A stretch of DNA of 64,000 bases from Rhizobiaceae bacterium (GTDB lineage Bacteria > Pseudomonadota > Alphaproteobacteria > Rhizobiales > Rhizobiaceae). This document shows positions 1-5,256 of the stretch, piece by piece; the first letter of the stretch is position 1, and each line of letters begins with the position of its first letter. The DNA lies in the NCBI GenBank assembly GCA_019635775.1, contig JAHBYU010000001.1:186001-250000 (forward strand). Reading direction: 5' to 3'. The translations under genes and the position numbers were made by a program. Below the pieces are notes generated by a model, which was not told the origin of the DNA, made no database searches, and saw only the letters and a list, made by a program, of their open reading frames with translations.

Positions 1-204
1 GTGGTGCTCGGCGGCGTCGTCCTCGGCGGCGGCAAGGGCGGGCTGCTTGGCCCGATCATCGCCGTGTTCGTCCTGCGGCTGGCGCGCACCATTCTCACGC
101 TGCTCGCCATCGATCCCAACGTCACGGCGATCGTCGAGGGGACCATCCTCGTCGCGGTCGTCATGTTCGGCGCCTTCATCGCCATGCGGAGCCGGTCACG
201 ATGA
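1..204 (+). CDS. Sugar ABC transporter permease, C-terminal end (partial)
   Basis: Only the last 67 codons are inside the window; the true start lies upstream. The sequence has the glycine-rich turn and final membrane segments typical of RbsC/BPD_transp_2 permeases (GGVVLGGGKGGLLGPIIA followed by a hydrophobic stretch near residues 20-62) that move ribose-like sugars through the inner membrane. Its stop overlaps the start of the next permease by 4 bases (ATGA), so the two are translationally coupled and probably form a heterodimeric channel. The substrate cannot be told from this fragment. The family call is fairly sure; the gene is incomplete only because of the window edge. Confidence 0.8.
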   Translation: MVLGGVVLGGGKGGLLGPIIAVFVLRLARTILTLLAIDPNVTAIVEGTILVAVVMFGAFIAMRSRSR

Positions 205-1184
205 GCATCACTTCGACAGCCGAACGGGCACCGCTCGGCCAGCGCATGAAGCGCTTCATGAGCGACTATCCGCTGGTGCCGCTGCTGATCCTTCTTGCGA
301 TCCTGATTCTGGTCCTGCAGATGCTGAGCCCCGGCATCGTCAACCAGCGCTGGATCGCCAATACGGTGAAGTTCGCCATCCCGCTGGCATTGCTGGCGGG
401 CTGCCAGACCATGACCATGCTGACCGGAGGCATCGATCTCTCGGTGGGAACGGCCGCGACGATGGCGGCCTTCATCGTCGCCACCCAGGCGGTCGACAAT
501 CCCGCTCCCGTGGCGATGATGATCGCGCTCATTCCGGCCGTTCTGATCGGCTTTGCCAACGGTATCGGGGTCGGCGTGTTCCGCGTCCATCCTCTGATCA
601 TGACGCTTGGAACGAGCCTCATCGGCGTCGGCTGCCTGCAGGTTTACCAGCGCACCGTGATCGCGTCCGGCGCGAAGGTGCCGGACTTCCTGATATGGCT
701 TGGCACGGGGGTGACGGGCGGCTTTCCGAACGCGCTGCTGCTCTTCATCCCGGTGGCCGCGCTGCTCCTGTTCATCCAGAAGCGCACGGGCTTCGGGCGG
801 CTGCTCTATGCGATTGGCGACAACGAGCGCGCGACGCGGCTGGCCGGCGTGAAATACTGGCAGGTGATCCTTGCGCTCTACATGTTCTCCAGCGTTCTGG
901 CCGGCATCATGGGCCTGCTCTACATGGGCCTGATCCGCGCGCCGTCGCTGTCGCTCGCCGAGCCGCTTGTGCTGCCTTCGGTGGCCGCCGCGGTCATTGG
1001 CGGCACGTCGATCTTCGGTGGAAGGGGCAGCTACACCGGCACCATCGTCGGTGCGCTCATCCTGACGGTGCTGACCACGCTGCTGACCATCCTGCAGATG
1101 CCCGAGGGCGCACGCCGCATCCTGTTCGGCGCGATCATCCTGCTGGTGACGGCGGCGTATCTGCGGATCATCGAAGACCGGTAG
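201..1184 (+). CDS. Ribose-type sugar ABC transporter permease
   Basis: A 327-residue polytopic inner-membrane protein of the BPD_transp_2 (RbsC/XylH-like) family. It has hydrophobic segments almost throughout, the family signature TMLTGGIDLSVGTAATMAAF near residue 75 and the loop GGTSIFGGRGSYTGTIVGA near residue 270. It pairs with the preceding permease (4-base overlap). The ATPase and binding protein would be upstream of the window. The minus-strand sugar/polyol dehydrogenase, SDR and RpiR regulator at 8491-11657 may have belonged to the same catabolic locus before the RiPP island came between them; that is inference. Substrate unknown. Confidence 0.9.
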   Translation: MSITSTAERAPLGQRMKRFMSDYPLVPLLILLAILILVLQMLSPGIVNQRWIANTVKFAIPLALLAGCQTMTMLTGGIDLSVGTAATMAAFIVATQAVDNPAPVAMMIALIPAVLIGFANGIGVGVFRVHPLIMTLGTSLIGVGCLQVYQRTVIASGAKVPDFLIWLGTGVTGGFPNALLLFIPVAALLLFIQKRTGFGRLLYAIGDNERATRLAGVKYWQVILALYMFSSVLAGIMGLLYMGLIRAPSLSLAEPLVLPSVAAAVIGGTSIFGGRGSYTGTIVGALILTVLTTLLTILQMPEGARRILFGAIILLVTAAYLRIIEDR

Positions 1185-1234
1185 TAAATCGGCTTGCGGG
1201 GCGTTGCCCCAGGTGCGGCGAGGGAACGGGACGG

Positions 1235-1266
1235 TGGTGCGGAAAGGCACCAATTCTTCTTGTTTC
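1235..1266 (+). terminator. Weak rho-independent terminator after the ABC permease genes
   Basis: A 6-bp stem TGGTGC/GCACCA (1235-1240 and 1247-1252) with a 6-base loop is followed by the T-rich run ATTCTTCTTGTTT. It lies 50 bases after the permease stop and before the RiPP genes. The stem is short and the T run is interrupted, so it may be leaky. Confidence 0.4.
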
Positions 1267-1286
1267 CGGCGCGTTTTGCCATTGTG

Positions 1287-1315
1287 TTGACTTGCCTAGC
1301 GGGTATTGGAAATGC
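1287..1315 (+). promoter_or_regulatory. Candidate promoter of the pqqD-like/B2/kinase operon
   Basis: TTGACT at 1287-1292 resembles a -35 box. A 17-base spacer leads to AAATGC, a poor -10. It is placed correctly, 39 bases before the start of the PqqD-like gene. Only the -35 is convincing. Confidence 0.3.
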
Positions 1316-1353
1316 AACCTGCCGGCCCTACAGAAGGGAAAGGAGACTTGCAG

Positions 1354-1638
1354 ATGAGCACGATCACGGAAAACACGGTGCTTGCATTCCGGCAAGTCGC
1401 CAGCATGCAACCCGTTGCCGATGGGGCGGTTATCCTGCTTGCCGACAGTGGCCAGCTCTATACGGGCAACGGAACGACCGAGGCGATCCTGCGACATGTC
1501 GACGGGAAACGCCGCATCAGCGATCTGGCGACCGCGCTCTGCTCGGAATTCGACATCGACCCGGAGGCGGCAACCGCCGATGTCATCGAGATTGCCGGAA
1601 CGCTGATCGATGAAGGCGTGCTTGATGTCGTCGGATAG
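1354..1638 (+). CDS. PqqD-like RiPP recognition element protein (lasso B1-like)
   Basis: A 94-residue PqqD-family winged-helix protein. This family (the B1 protein or RRE in lasso pathways) grips the leader peptide and presents the precursor to the processing enzymes. The short beta-rich N-terminus (VADGAVILLADSGQLYTGNG) and the helix-rich second half (ILRHVDGKRRISDLATAL, then a helix ending in EGVLDVVG) match the fold. I chose ATG 1354 rather than the upstream in-frame start because AAGGAG at 1339-1344 is well spaced from it. It precedes the B2 peptidase on the same strand; stand-alone B1 plus B2 is the split-B arrangement of many proteobacterial lasso clusters. Its likely clients are the ten precursor peptides at 3224-5102, whose leaders keep the Y-x-x-P-x-L motif known to be bound by such RREs. 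Confidence 0.85.
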   Translation: MSTITENTVLAFRQVASMQPVADGAVILLADSGQLYTGNGTTEAILRHVDGKRRISDLATALCSEFDIDPEAATADVIEIAGTLIDEGVLDVVG

Positions 1639-1746
1639 GCACGCAGCGACAAAGCGCTTCGGGCTCCTGTGGTGGGATGCGCGCCGTCCATGCGTTCACT
1701 GACGCATTCCGATCATGCGAAGGCCAACAAGGAGGACAGGCCCGCC

Positions 1747-2166
1747 GTGTTGACCCGCCTCCTGTTCCGTGCGGAAGTCTGGCTGCGCGCCAGGCTGCTG
1801 CCGCTCCAGATCAGGGGACGATCGCTGAGAGAGATGCTTGAACTCGCCGAACCGCCTTTGGGAGGGTCGCGTCGCGAAGGCGTATCCGCAGCCTTTGTCG
1901 TGCGGACGGTGCGACGCGTCACGAGGCACCCCTGGGTCATGCGTGACCGGCGCTGCCTGCGCGAGGGCCTCCTGGCTTATCGTCTGCTGGCGGAGACGGG
2001 CCTGCGGCCACGGCTACATTTCGGCGTGGAGCGCGGGGCCGTGACCAGCCCACGTGTGGCCGCCCATTGCTGGGTGACGCTGGACGGTAGAACGATGATC
2101 GGAGAATCGGACGTTCCCTACGTTGAGATCCTGGTGCATCCGGCTGCCGAAGCCTTGCGGGGATGA
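1747..2166 (+). CDS. Lasso-type B2 leader peptidase (transglutaminase-like fold)
   Basis: A protein of the lasso peptide biosynthesis B2 family (Transglut_core3), the cysteine protease that removes the leader from RiPP precursors. The family core is visible: Cys70 in RRCLREGLLAYRLL and His107 in AAHCWVTLDG, with Asp113 or Asp122 as the third catalytic residue. GTG 1747 is preferred because a strong AAGGAGG lies at 1729-1735, although the 11-base spacing is long; ATG 1690 and GTG 1669 are in-frame alternatives that add a poorly conserved, hydrophilic N-terminus. The stop overlaps the kinase start (ATGA), so the two are coupled. The presence of B1 and B2 without a lasso C cyclase is notable and argues against a standard lasso product. 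Confidence 0.85.
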   Translation: MLTRLLFRAEVWLRARLLPLQIRGRSLREMLELAEPPLGGSRREGVSAAFVVRTVRRVTRHPWVMRDRRCLREGLLAYRLLAETGLRPRLHFGVERGAVTSPRVAAHCWVTLDGRTMIGESDVPYVEILVHPAAEALRG

Positions 2167-3146
2167 CATCGGAGCAGCAAGGAAAAGTGGTCCGGCATTT
2201 CGATCTCGGCCCCACGCAACTGACCGTCGAGGCCGAGAACGACGGCCTGCTGGGCGGTTTCGAGCGATTCCTCGGTGAACGGGGCCAGCCGGGCGTCGCA
2301 GCGTCGACGTTCCTGGTATCGATACGGGTGAGCGAGCCCGAACCGGCGCCGGCCGACGCCGAACTGCTTTACAGCGGACCGCTGCCGAAAGAGGGTACTT
2401 GCGACTTCGCGCGCATCGGACAGACCTATTTCATGTCCTTTCCCGAAGAGGCGCGCATGGTCATCGATCCACAAGCCCGTCGGGCGGATATAGTTGTTGC
2501 GCGCGACCGCCCCCAGCGTGCGCGAGGAAGCGTTGTTCCGATCGCGGTCGAGTTCGCGCTGGACCTCGAGGATCAGCAGGTCGTTCACGCAGCAGGCCTG
2601 TCGCTTCCGGCAGAGGGCGGGATGGTGCTCGTTTCAGCCCCCAGCGGCACCGGCAAGACAACCACCGCGCTGGCACTGGCCCGTTCTGGTCTGTCTTTCG
2701 CAGCCGACGACATCATGGTGCTGCGGCGCGAGCCCGGCTCCATCGTCGCATGGGGATTGCCGCGGGCGCTCAATGTGCATCGCAACACCGCAGCGATGCA
2801 GCCCTGGCTGAACCTTCAACCGCAATGGAATGCCGAGGGTGAACAGGCGGTGCCACGGCGAAATCTTGCCTCCGGCGTTCAACTCGAGGACAGGGAACTG
2901 CCGGTGACCCGGCTGGTTCTGCTTCAACGGGGAGAGCGCACCAAGATGGAACCGCTTGCGCCCACGGATATGCTGGCGGCACTGGCGGCCGACAATGTGC
3001 GCAACTCCACATCCGGACTGACGCCGCTGCAGGGACGCCGCTTTGCCATGCTGGCGGATCTCGTCCGCGCGGTGCCTGCCTACAAGGTGACGATGGCTGC
3101 CGGCCTGTCGGACATCGAGGTCATCGCAAGCGAACTCGCCAAATAA
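2163..3146 (+). CDS. HPr kinase-related kinase, RiPP tailoring type
   Basis: A 327-residue protein with an HPrK/PckA-like P-loop domain: SAPSGTGKTT at residues 158-167 and an acidic SFAADDIMVL motif near 180-189. The N-terminal 140 residues are family-specific. Relatives in lasso clusters (ThcoK, PadeK) phosphorylate a serine of the precursor, so the expected reaction is ATP-dependent phosphorylation of Ser/Thr in the peptides encoded next door, whose cores are rich in Ser and Thr. It is the last gene of the pqqD-like/B2/kinase operon and is converged on by the precursor array, which ends 78 bases further on. The alternative is the HprK-related kinase A/B group linked to exosortase and capsule loci. 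The fold is sure; the substrate is inferred from context. Confidence 0.8.
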   Translation: MTSEQQGKVVRHFDLGPTQLTVEAENDGLLGGFERFLGERGQPGVAASTFLVSIRVSEPEPAPADAELLYSGPLPKEGTCDFARIGQTYFMSFPEEARMVIDPQARRADIVVARDRPQRARGSVVPIAVEFALDLEDQQVVHAAGLSLPAEGGMVLVSAPSGTGKTTTALALARSGLSFAADDIMVLRREPGSIVAWGLPRALNVHRNTAAMQPWLNLQPQWNAEGEQAVPRRNLASGVQLEDRELPVTRLVLLQRGERTKMEPLAPTDMLAALAADNVRNSTSGLTPLQGRRFAMLADLVRAVPAYKVTMAAGLSDIEVIASELAK

Positions 3147-3167
3147 CAGGCTGCCCGGGGCCGTCCT

Positions 3168-3199
3168 CAAAAACAAAAAAGGCGCCGTGGGGCGCCTCT
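3168..3199 (-). terminator. Rho-independent terminator ending the precursor array
   Basis: Read on the minus strand: AGGCGCC, loop CCAC, GGCGCCT, then TTTTTGTTTTT. This 7-bp GC-rich stem with a long T tract is placed 26 bases after the stop of the last precursor gene. It gives the array a defined 3' end and shields it from the converging kinase gene. Confidence 0.85.
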
Positions 3200-3223
3200 T
3201 AAATCGGTCGCCTACCGGCCCAA

Positions 3224-3316
3224 TCAGCGGTCCGGGGTCGGGCTACCGTTGGATGCTGTCACCAGAGACAGCTTCTCGCGCTTTCCAAGCGTGGGCTTGT
3301 TGTATGCCTTTTTCAT
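3224..3316 (-). CDS. RiPP precursor A (lasso-type leader)
   Basis: A 30-residue peptide. The leader carries KKAYNKPTLGKREKLSLVTA, with Tyr5, Pro8 and Leu10 forming the Y-x-x-P-x-L motif bound by PqqD-like proteins and Thr at the penultimate leader position, as in lasso precursors. The predicted core after V-T-A is SNGSPTPDR (9 residues), with Asp at core position 8. This is the promoter-distal member, 26 bases before the terminator. Too short to thread as a normal lasso. Confidence 0.85.
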   Translation of the reverse strand: MKKAYNKPTLGKREKLSLVTASNGSPTPDR

Positions 3317-3394
3317 GGCCGCTCTCTCAGCGATCAATCAAACCCTAATTCGCGCCACTGCAGAAAGCTGCCAGCGTGGACTGTGACCATCGCG

Positions 3395-3508
3395 TCACGT
3401 GCCAGATTGCTGCTGGCCATTTATCTCGGTAGTTCCGCTCGTCTGTGCGGTCACCACAGACAGTTTCTCGCGCTTCTCAAGCGTAGGCCTGCTGTATGTC
3501 TTTCTCAT
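3395..3508 (-). CDS. RiPP precursor B (lasso-type leader, longest core)
   Basis: A 37-residue peptide with leader RKTYSRPTLEKREKLSVVTA and predicted core QTSGTTEINGQQQSGT, the longest of the set at 16 residues. Glu is at core position 7. AGGAG lies 5 bases before the ATG. The gene sits 78 bases upstream of precursor A. It is the only core without a proline and the only one rich in glutamine, so it may make a different product from the others. Confidence 0.85.
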   Translation of the reverse strand: MRKTYSRPTLEKREKLSVVTAQTSGTTEINGQQQSGT

Positions 3509-3594
3509 AATAGCTCCTATTTCATAACCAGCAGCCAATCCGATCCAAATCCAACCTGCAGCGATGGCATGTACGGCGGATCAAAAAGAAGATT

Positions 3595-3684
3595 CTACCG
3601 GACCTCAGTTCCAACGTTGATTGCAGTTACCGCCGACAGTTTGTCGCGCTTCTCAAGCGTGGGCTTGCTGTATGTCTTCTTCAC
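3595..3684 (-). CDS. RiPP precursor C (GTG start, shortest core)
   Basis: A 29-residue peptide starting at GTG, with GGGGAG 9 bases upstream. The leader ends KRDKLSAVTA (Asp replaces the usual Glu). The predicted core is INVGTEVR, only 8 residues, with Glu at core position 6 and no Pro. The core departs from the Gly-rich pattern of the other members. Confidence 0.8.
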   Translation of the reverse strand: MKKTYSKPTLEKRDKLSAVTAINVGTEVR

Positions 3685-3762
3685 AGGTTCACACTCCCCT
3701 CAGATATCGCCCGTGCCGAAAAAAGCACAAAACCTGATCCCCGCCAATCGGAATATCGCGCA

Positions 3763-3870
3763 TCAGCCCGCCTTTGGCCCGTCACCCCCTGGCGCACTGC
3801 CACCACCTGCCGCAACCAGCGACAGCTTTTCGCGCCTGGCAAATGTTGGCTTGATGTACGTCTTCTTCAT
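3763..3870 (-). CDS. RiPP precursor D (Gly-rich core)
   Basis: A 35-residue peptide: leader KKTYIKPTFARREKLSLVAA, with Phe in place of Leu in the Y-x-x-P-x-L motif and Ala in place of the penultimate Thr. The predicted core GGGSAPGGDGPKAG has Asp at position 9 and the only mid-core Lys after it. GAGAG lies 5 bases before the ATG. Together with H and J it belongs to the V-A-A subgroup, which may be cut or recognised differently by the B2 peptidase. Confidence 0.82.
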   Translation of the reverse strand: MKKTYIKPTFARREKLSLVAAGGGSAPGGDGPKAG

Positions 3871-3929
3871 GTGCACTCTCAAAGATTACCTGGCACCGAA
3901 ACGTTGCCCATCCCAAAAAGGGACAAAGT

Positions 3930-4035
3930 GCATCCAGCTTTCACATCGCCATCCGATGGCGCACAAAAGCTATCTGCTATGAGCAGCGACAATTTCATGT
4001 TGTCCAATGATAATCCTGCTTTGGCCCTACTTCAA
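3930..4035 (-). pseudogene. Decayed precursor copy (relic)
   Basis: The 222-base gap between precursors D and E is about one repeat unit too long. Within it, AGCGACAATTTC (3985-3996) and CTACTTCAA (ending 4035) line up with the same landmarks of precursor E at almost the same distance (50 versus 52 bases). Read on the minus strand, the start codon has become TTG, codon 3 is TAG and the leader is scrambled. It is the remnant of an eleventh gene. The boundaries are approximate. Confidence 0.5.
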
Positions 4036-4092
4036 GCCAGCCGCGACCCACGTCAAAGACGGGAACATAGCGCCAAAGTGTCAGGAGGCGGG

Positions 4093-4197
4093 TTAACCGC
4101 CTGCCGAAATATCCGGCGCCGTCCCACCTGTTCCCGCCGTAACGAGCGACAACTTCTCACGCTTTTGCAGAATTGGCTTGCTGTATGTCTTCTTCAT
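4093..4197 (-). CDS. RiPP precursor E
   Basis: A 34-residue peptide with leader KKTYSKPILQKREKLSLVTA and predicted core GTGGTAPDISAGG, starting with Gly and carrying Asp at position 8 after Pro7. The Gly1/Asp8 spacing is that of an 8-member lasso macrolactam ring, but only five residues would follow the ring and no cyclase gene is present. It lies 85 bases downstream of precursor F. Confidence 0.85.
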   Translation of the reverse strand: MKKTYSKPILQKREKLSLVTAGTGGTAPDISAGG

Positions 4198-4282
4198 AGC
4201 CACTCAACTCAATCCAGTCTTCATCGATAGATCACGAAAGCCACTCAGCCTCAAAGCAAGCGGAGCCTCACGGCGATTGGAC

Positions 4283-4390
4283 CTAGAAAGGATTCTTCTG
4301 ACCGGTTTCCGGCGCAGATGCACCTCCAGTCGCAGTTACAAGCGACAGCTTCTCGCGTTTCTCAAGCTTGGGCTTGTTGTACTTCTTCAT
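4283..4390 (-). CDS. RiPP precursor F
   Basis: A 35-residue peptide. One leader residue is missing compared with its sisters (KKYNKPKLEKREKLSLVTA), yet Y-x-x-P-x-L is intact. The predicted core is TGGASAPETGQKNPF (15 residues), with Glu at position 8 after Pro7 and a C-terminal aromatic Phe, the only aromatic residue in any core. A bulky C-terminal residue is what a threaded tail would need, but the tail is only seven residues. Confidence 0.83.
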   Translation of the reverse strand: MKKYNKPKLEKREKLSLVTATGGASAPETGQKNPF

Positions 4391-4474
4391 TTCACGACCA
4401 CCCGAAATTCCATACGTGCAACTGATCGCACGAACCCACGCGCCTAAACCAGCGTTGCATCAAGGGTCACTGGA

Positions 4475-4576
4475 CTATTGAGGCCTTATGTCCGGCTCAG
4501 TCCCGCCCGGCCCTGCCGTTACCAAAGACAGTTTCTCACGCTTATCGAGCGTGGGCTTGTTGTAAGCCTTCTTCAT
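4475..4576 (-). CDS. RiPP precursor G
   Basis: A 33-residue peptide: leader KKAYNKPTLDKREKLSLVTA, predicted core GPGGTEPDIRPQ (12 residues) with acidic residues at positions 6 and 8. GGGAG sits 5 bases before the ATG, the best-spaced ribosome site of the array. This is one of the five members with Pro7 followed by an acid at position 8. Confidence 0.85.
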   Translation of the reverse strand: MKKAYNKPTLDKREKLSLVTAGPGGTEPDIRPQ

Positions 4577-4672
4577 GTTCACTCCCATAGGACAAAAACC
4601 TCACCTCGCGAAGCACGGTCTTCGGACACTAGTGGCCCGGCTTCCACGAGGATACTACGAAGGGATACCGTA

Positions 4673-4771
4673 TCAGGTCACAGTCGCAGGCGGCGGGCTG
4701 CCGTTCCCTGCCGCAACCGACGACAATTTCTCGCGCTTGTCGAGCGTTGGCTTGCTGTATGTCTTCTTCAT
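4673..4771 (-). CDS. RiPP precursor H (near-twin of J)
   Basis: A 32-residue peptide with leader KKTYSKPTLDKREKLSSVAA and predicted core GNGSPPPATVT, which has no acidic residue at all, so no side-chain macrolactam is possible. It differs from the core of precursor J only in its last residue. The gene begins ATG-ATG; the second ATG (4771) has the better spacing from GGGAG. The DNA identity to J extends past the stop codon, which shows a recent duplication. Confidence 0.85.
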   Translation of the reverse strand: MKKTYSKPTLDKREKLSSVAAGNGSPPPATVT

Positions 4772-4836
4772 CATCACTCCCAATGCAAAAAAATTAATCC
4801 CGTAACGAAAAGCCCGGATACGAAGCGCAAGACGCT

Positions 4837-4938
4837 TCAGCCCGGGTCGATTTCCGGCGGCGTTCCGTTGCCGTTCGCGGTCACAACCGAAAGTTTATCC
4901 CGCTTCTGAATGGTAGGCTTGATGTATGCCTTTTTCAC
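4837..4938 (-). CDS. RiPP precursor I (GTG start)
   Basis: A 33-residue peptide starting at GTG 4938, with GAGG 6 bases upstream; an in-frame ATG four codons further upstream (4950) overlaps that ribosome site and is less likely. Leader KKAYIKPTIQKRDKLSVVTA has Ile in place of the motif Leu. The predicted core NGNGTPPEIDPG is 12 residues, with Glu at position 8 after Pro7. It separates the near-identical copies H and J. Confidence 0.82.
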   Translation of the reverse strand: MKKAYIKPTIQKRDKLSVVTANGNGTPPEIDPG

Positions 4939-5003
4939 AGCGAACCTCATCAAATCATCTCAGATGGTGGCCGGCTTCGAAAGATACTACGCGGTATGCC
5001 GCG

Positions 5004-5102
5004 TCAGGGCACAGTCGCAGGCGGCGGGCTGCCGTTGCCTGCCGCAACCGACGACAATTTCTCACGCCTTTCGAGCGTGGGCTTGCTATATGCCTTCTTC
5101 AC
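5004..5102 (-). CDS. RiPP precursor J (promoter-proximal, near-twin of H)
   Basis: A 32-residue peptide starting at GTG 5102, with GCGAGG 6 bases upstream. Leader KKAYSKPTLERREKLSSVAA, predicted core GNGSPPPATVP with no acidic residue. It is the first gene of the array, read away from the divergent ligase operon. Apart from the last residue its core is the same as that of H. Confidence 0.85.
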   Translation of the reverse strand: MKKAYSKPTLERREKLSSVAAGNGSPPPATVP

Positions 5103-5137
5103 CGCCAACCTCGCCAATCCGATGATACAACCTCTTG

Positions 5138-5166
5138 CATCTTGCCCGTGTGGCCGTTTTGGTCAA
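5138..5166 (-). promoter_or_regulatory. Candidate promoter of the precursor array
   Basis: On the minus strand, TTGACC (5166-5161) is followed by a 17-base spacer and AAGATG (5143-5138), a weak -10. It lies 36 bases before the GTG of precursor J, in the 154-base divergent gap shared with the ligase operon. The rest of the gap shows no clear repeat or operator. Confidence 0.3.
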
Positions 5167-5256
5167 CCCTGACGCGGGCAGGCGTCACGGGCGGCAACTC
5201 TCTTGCCGCCAACCTGATTCTGGCGCTAGCAGCTGCGTTCAGTCCGAGGTCAATCA

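Larger units (their letters stand above)
3224..5102 (-). repeat. Tandem array of ten RiPP precursor genes with one decayed copy
   Basis: Ten in-frame copies of a 29-37 codon gene lie head to tail on the minus strand, with a repeat period of about 165-200 bases; one interval of 222 bases holds a decayed copy. The 5' half of each gene is conserved (KKTYxKPTL, then KREKLSxVTA). The 3' half and spacers vary. Intergenic gaps are 65-96 bases and carry Shine-Dalgarno-like GGGAG, GAGG or AGGAG boxes. The region looks less GC-rich than its neighbours by eye. All copies share a direction, an upstream divergent promoter region (5103-5256) and the terminator at 3168-3199, which suggests one polycistronic precursor transcript. 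Confidence 0.9.

Noticed and set aside
3965-4000. A short minus-strand frame starting MKLSLLIADS in the array gap, considered as another peptide gene
   Set aside because: The apparent start is inside the decayed leader of the relic copy, has no ribosome site, and its downstream sequence does not resemble any core.
3383-4909. Several + strand open frames of 76-199 codons across the precursor array
   Set aside because: They are the mirror of the repeated minus-strand precursors; the similarity among them follows from the repeated DNA. They lack ribosome sites, and the conserved peptide pattern is only on the minus strand.
3224-5102. Periodic repeats considered as a CRISPR-like array
   Set aside because: The units are 165-200 bases apart, imperfect, lie in frame with start and stop codons, and vary mostly at third positions and in the cores. 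No cas genes are near.
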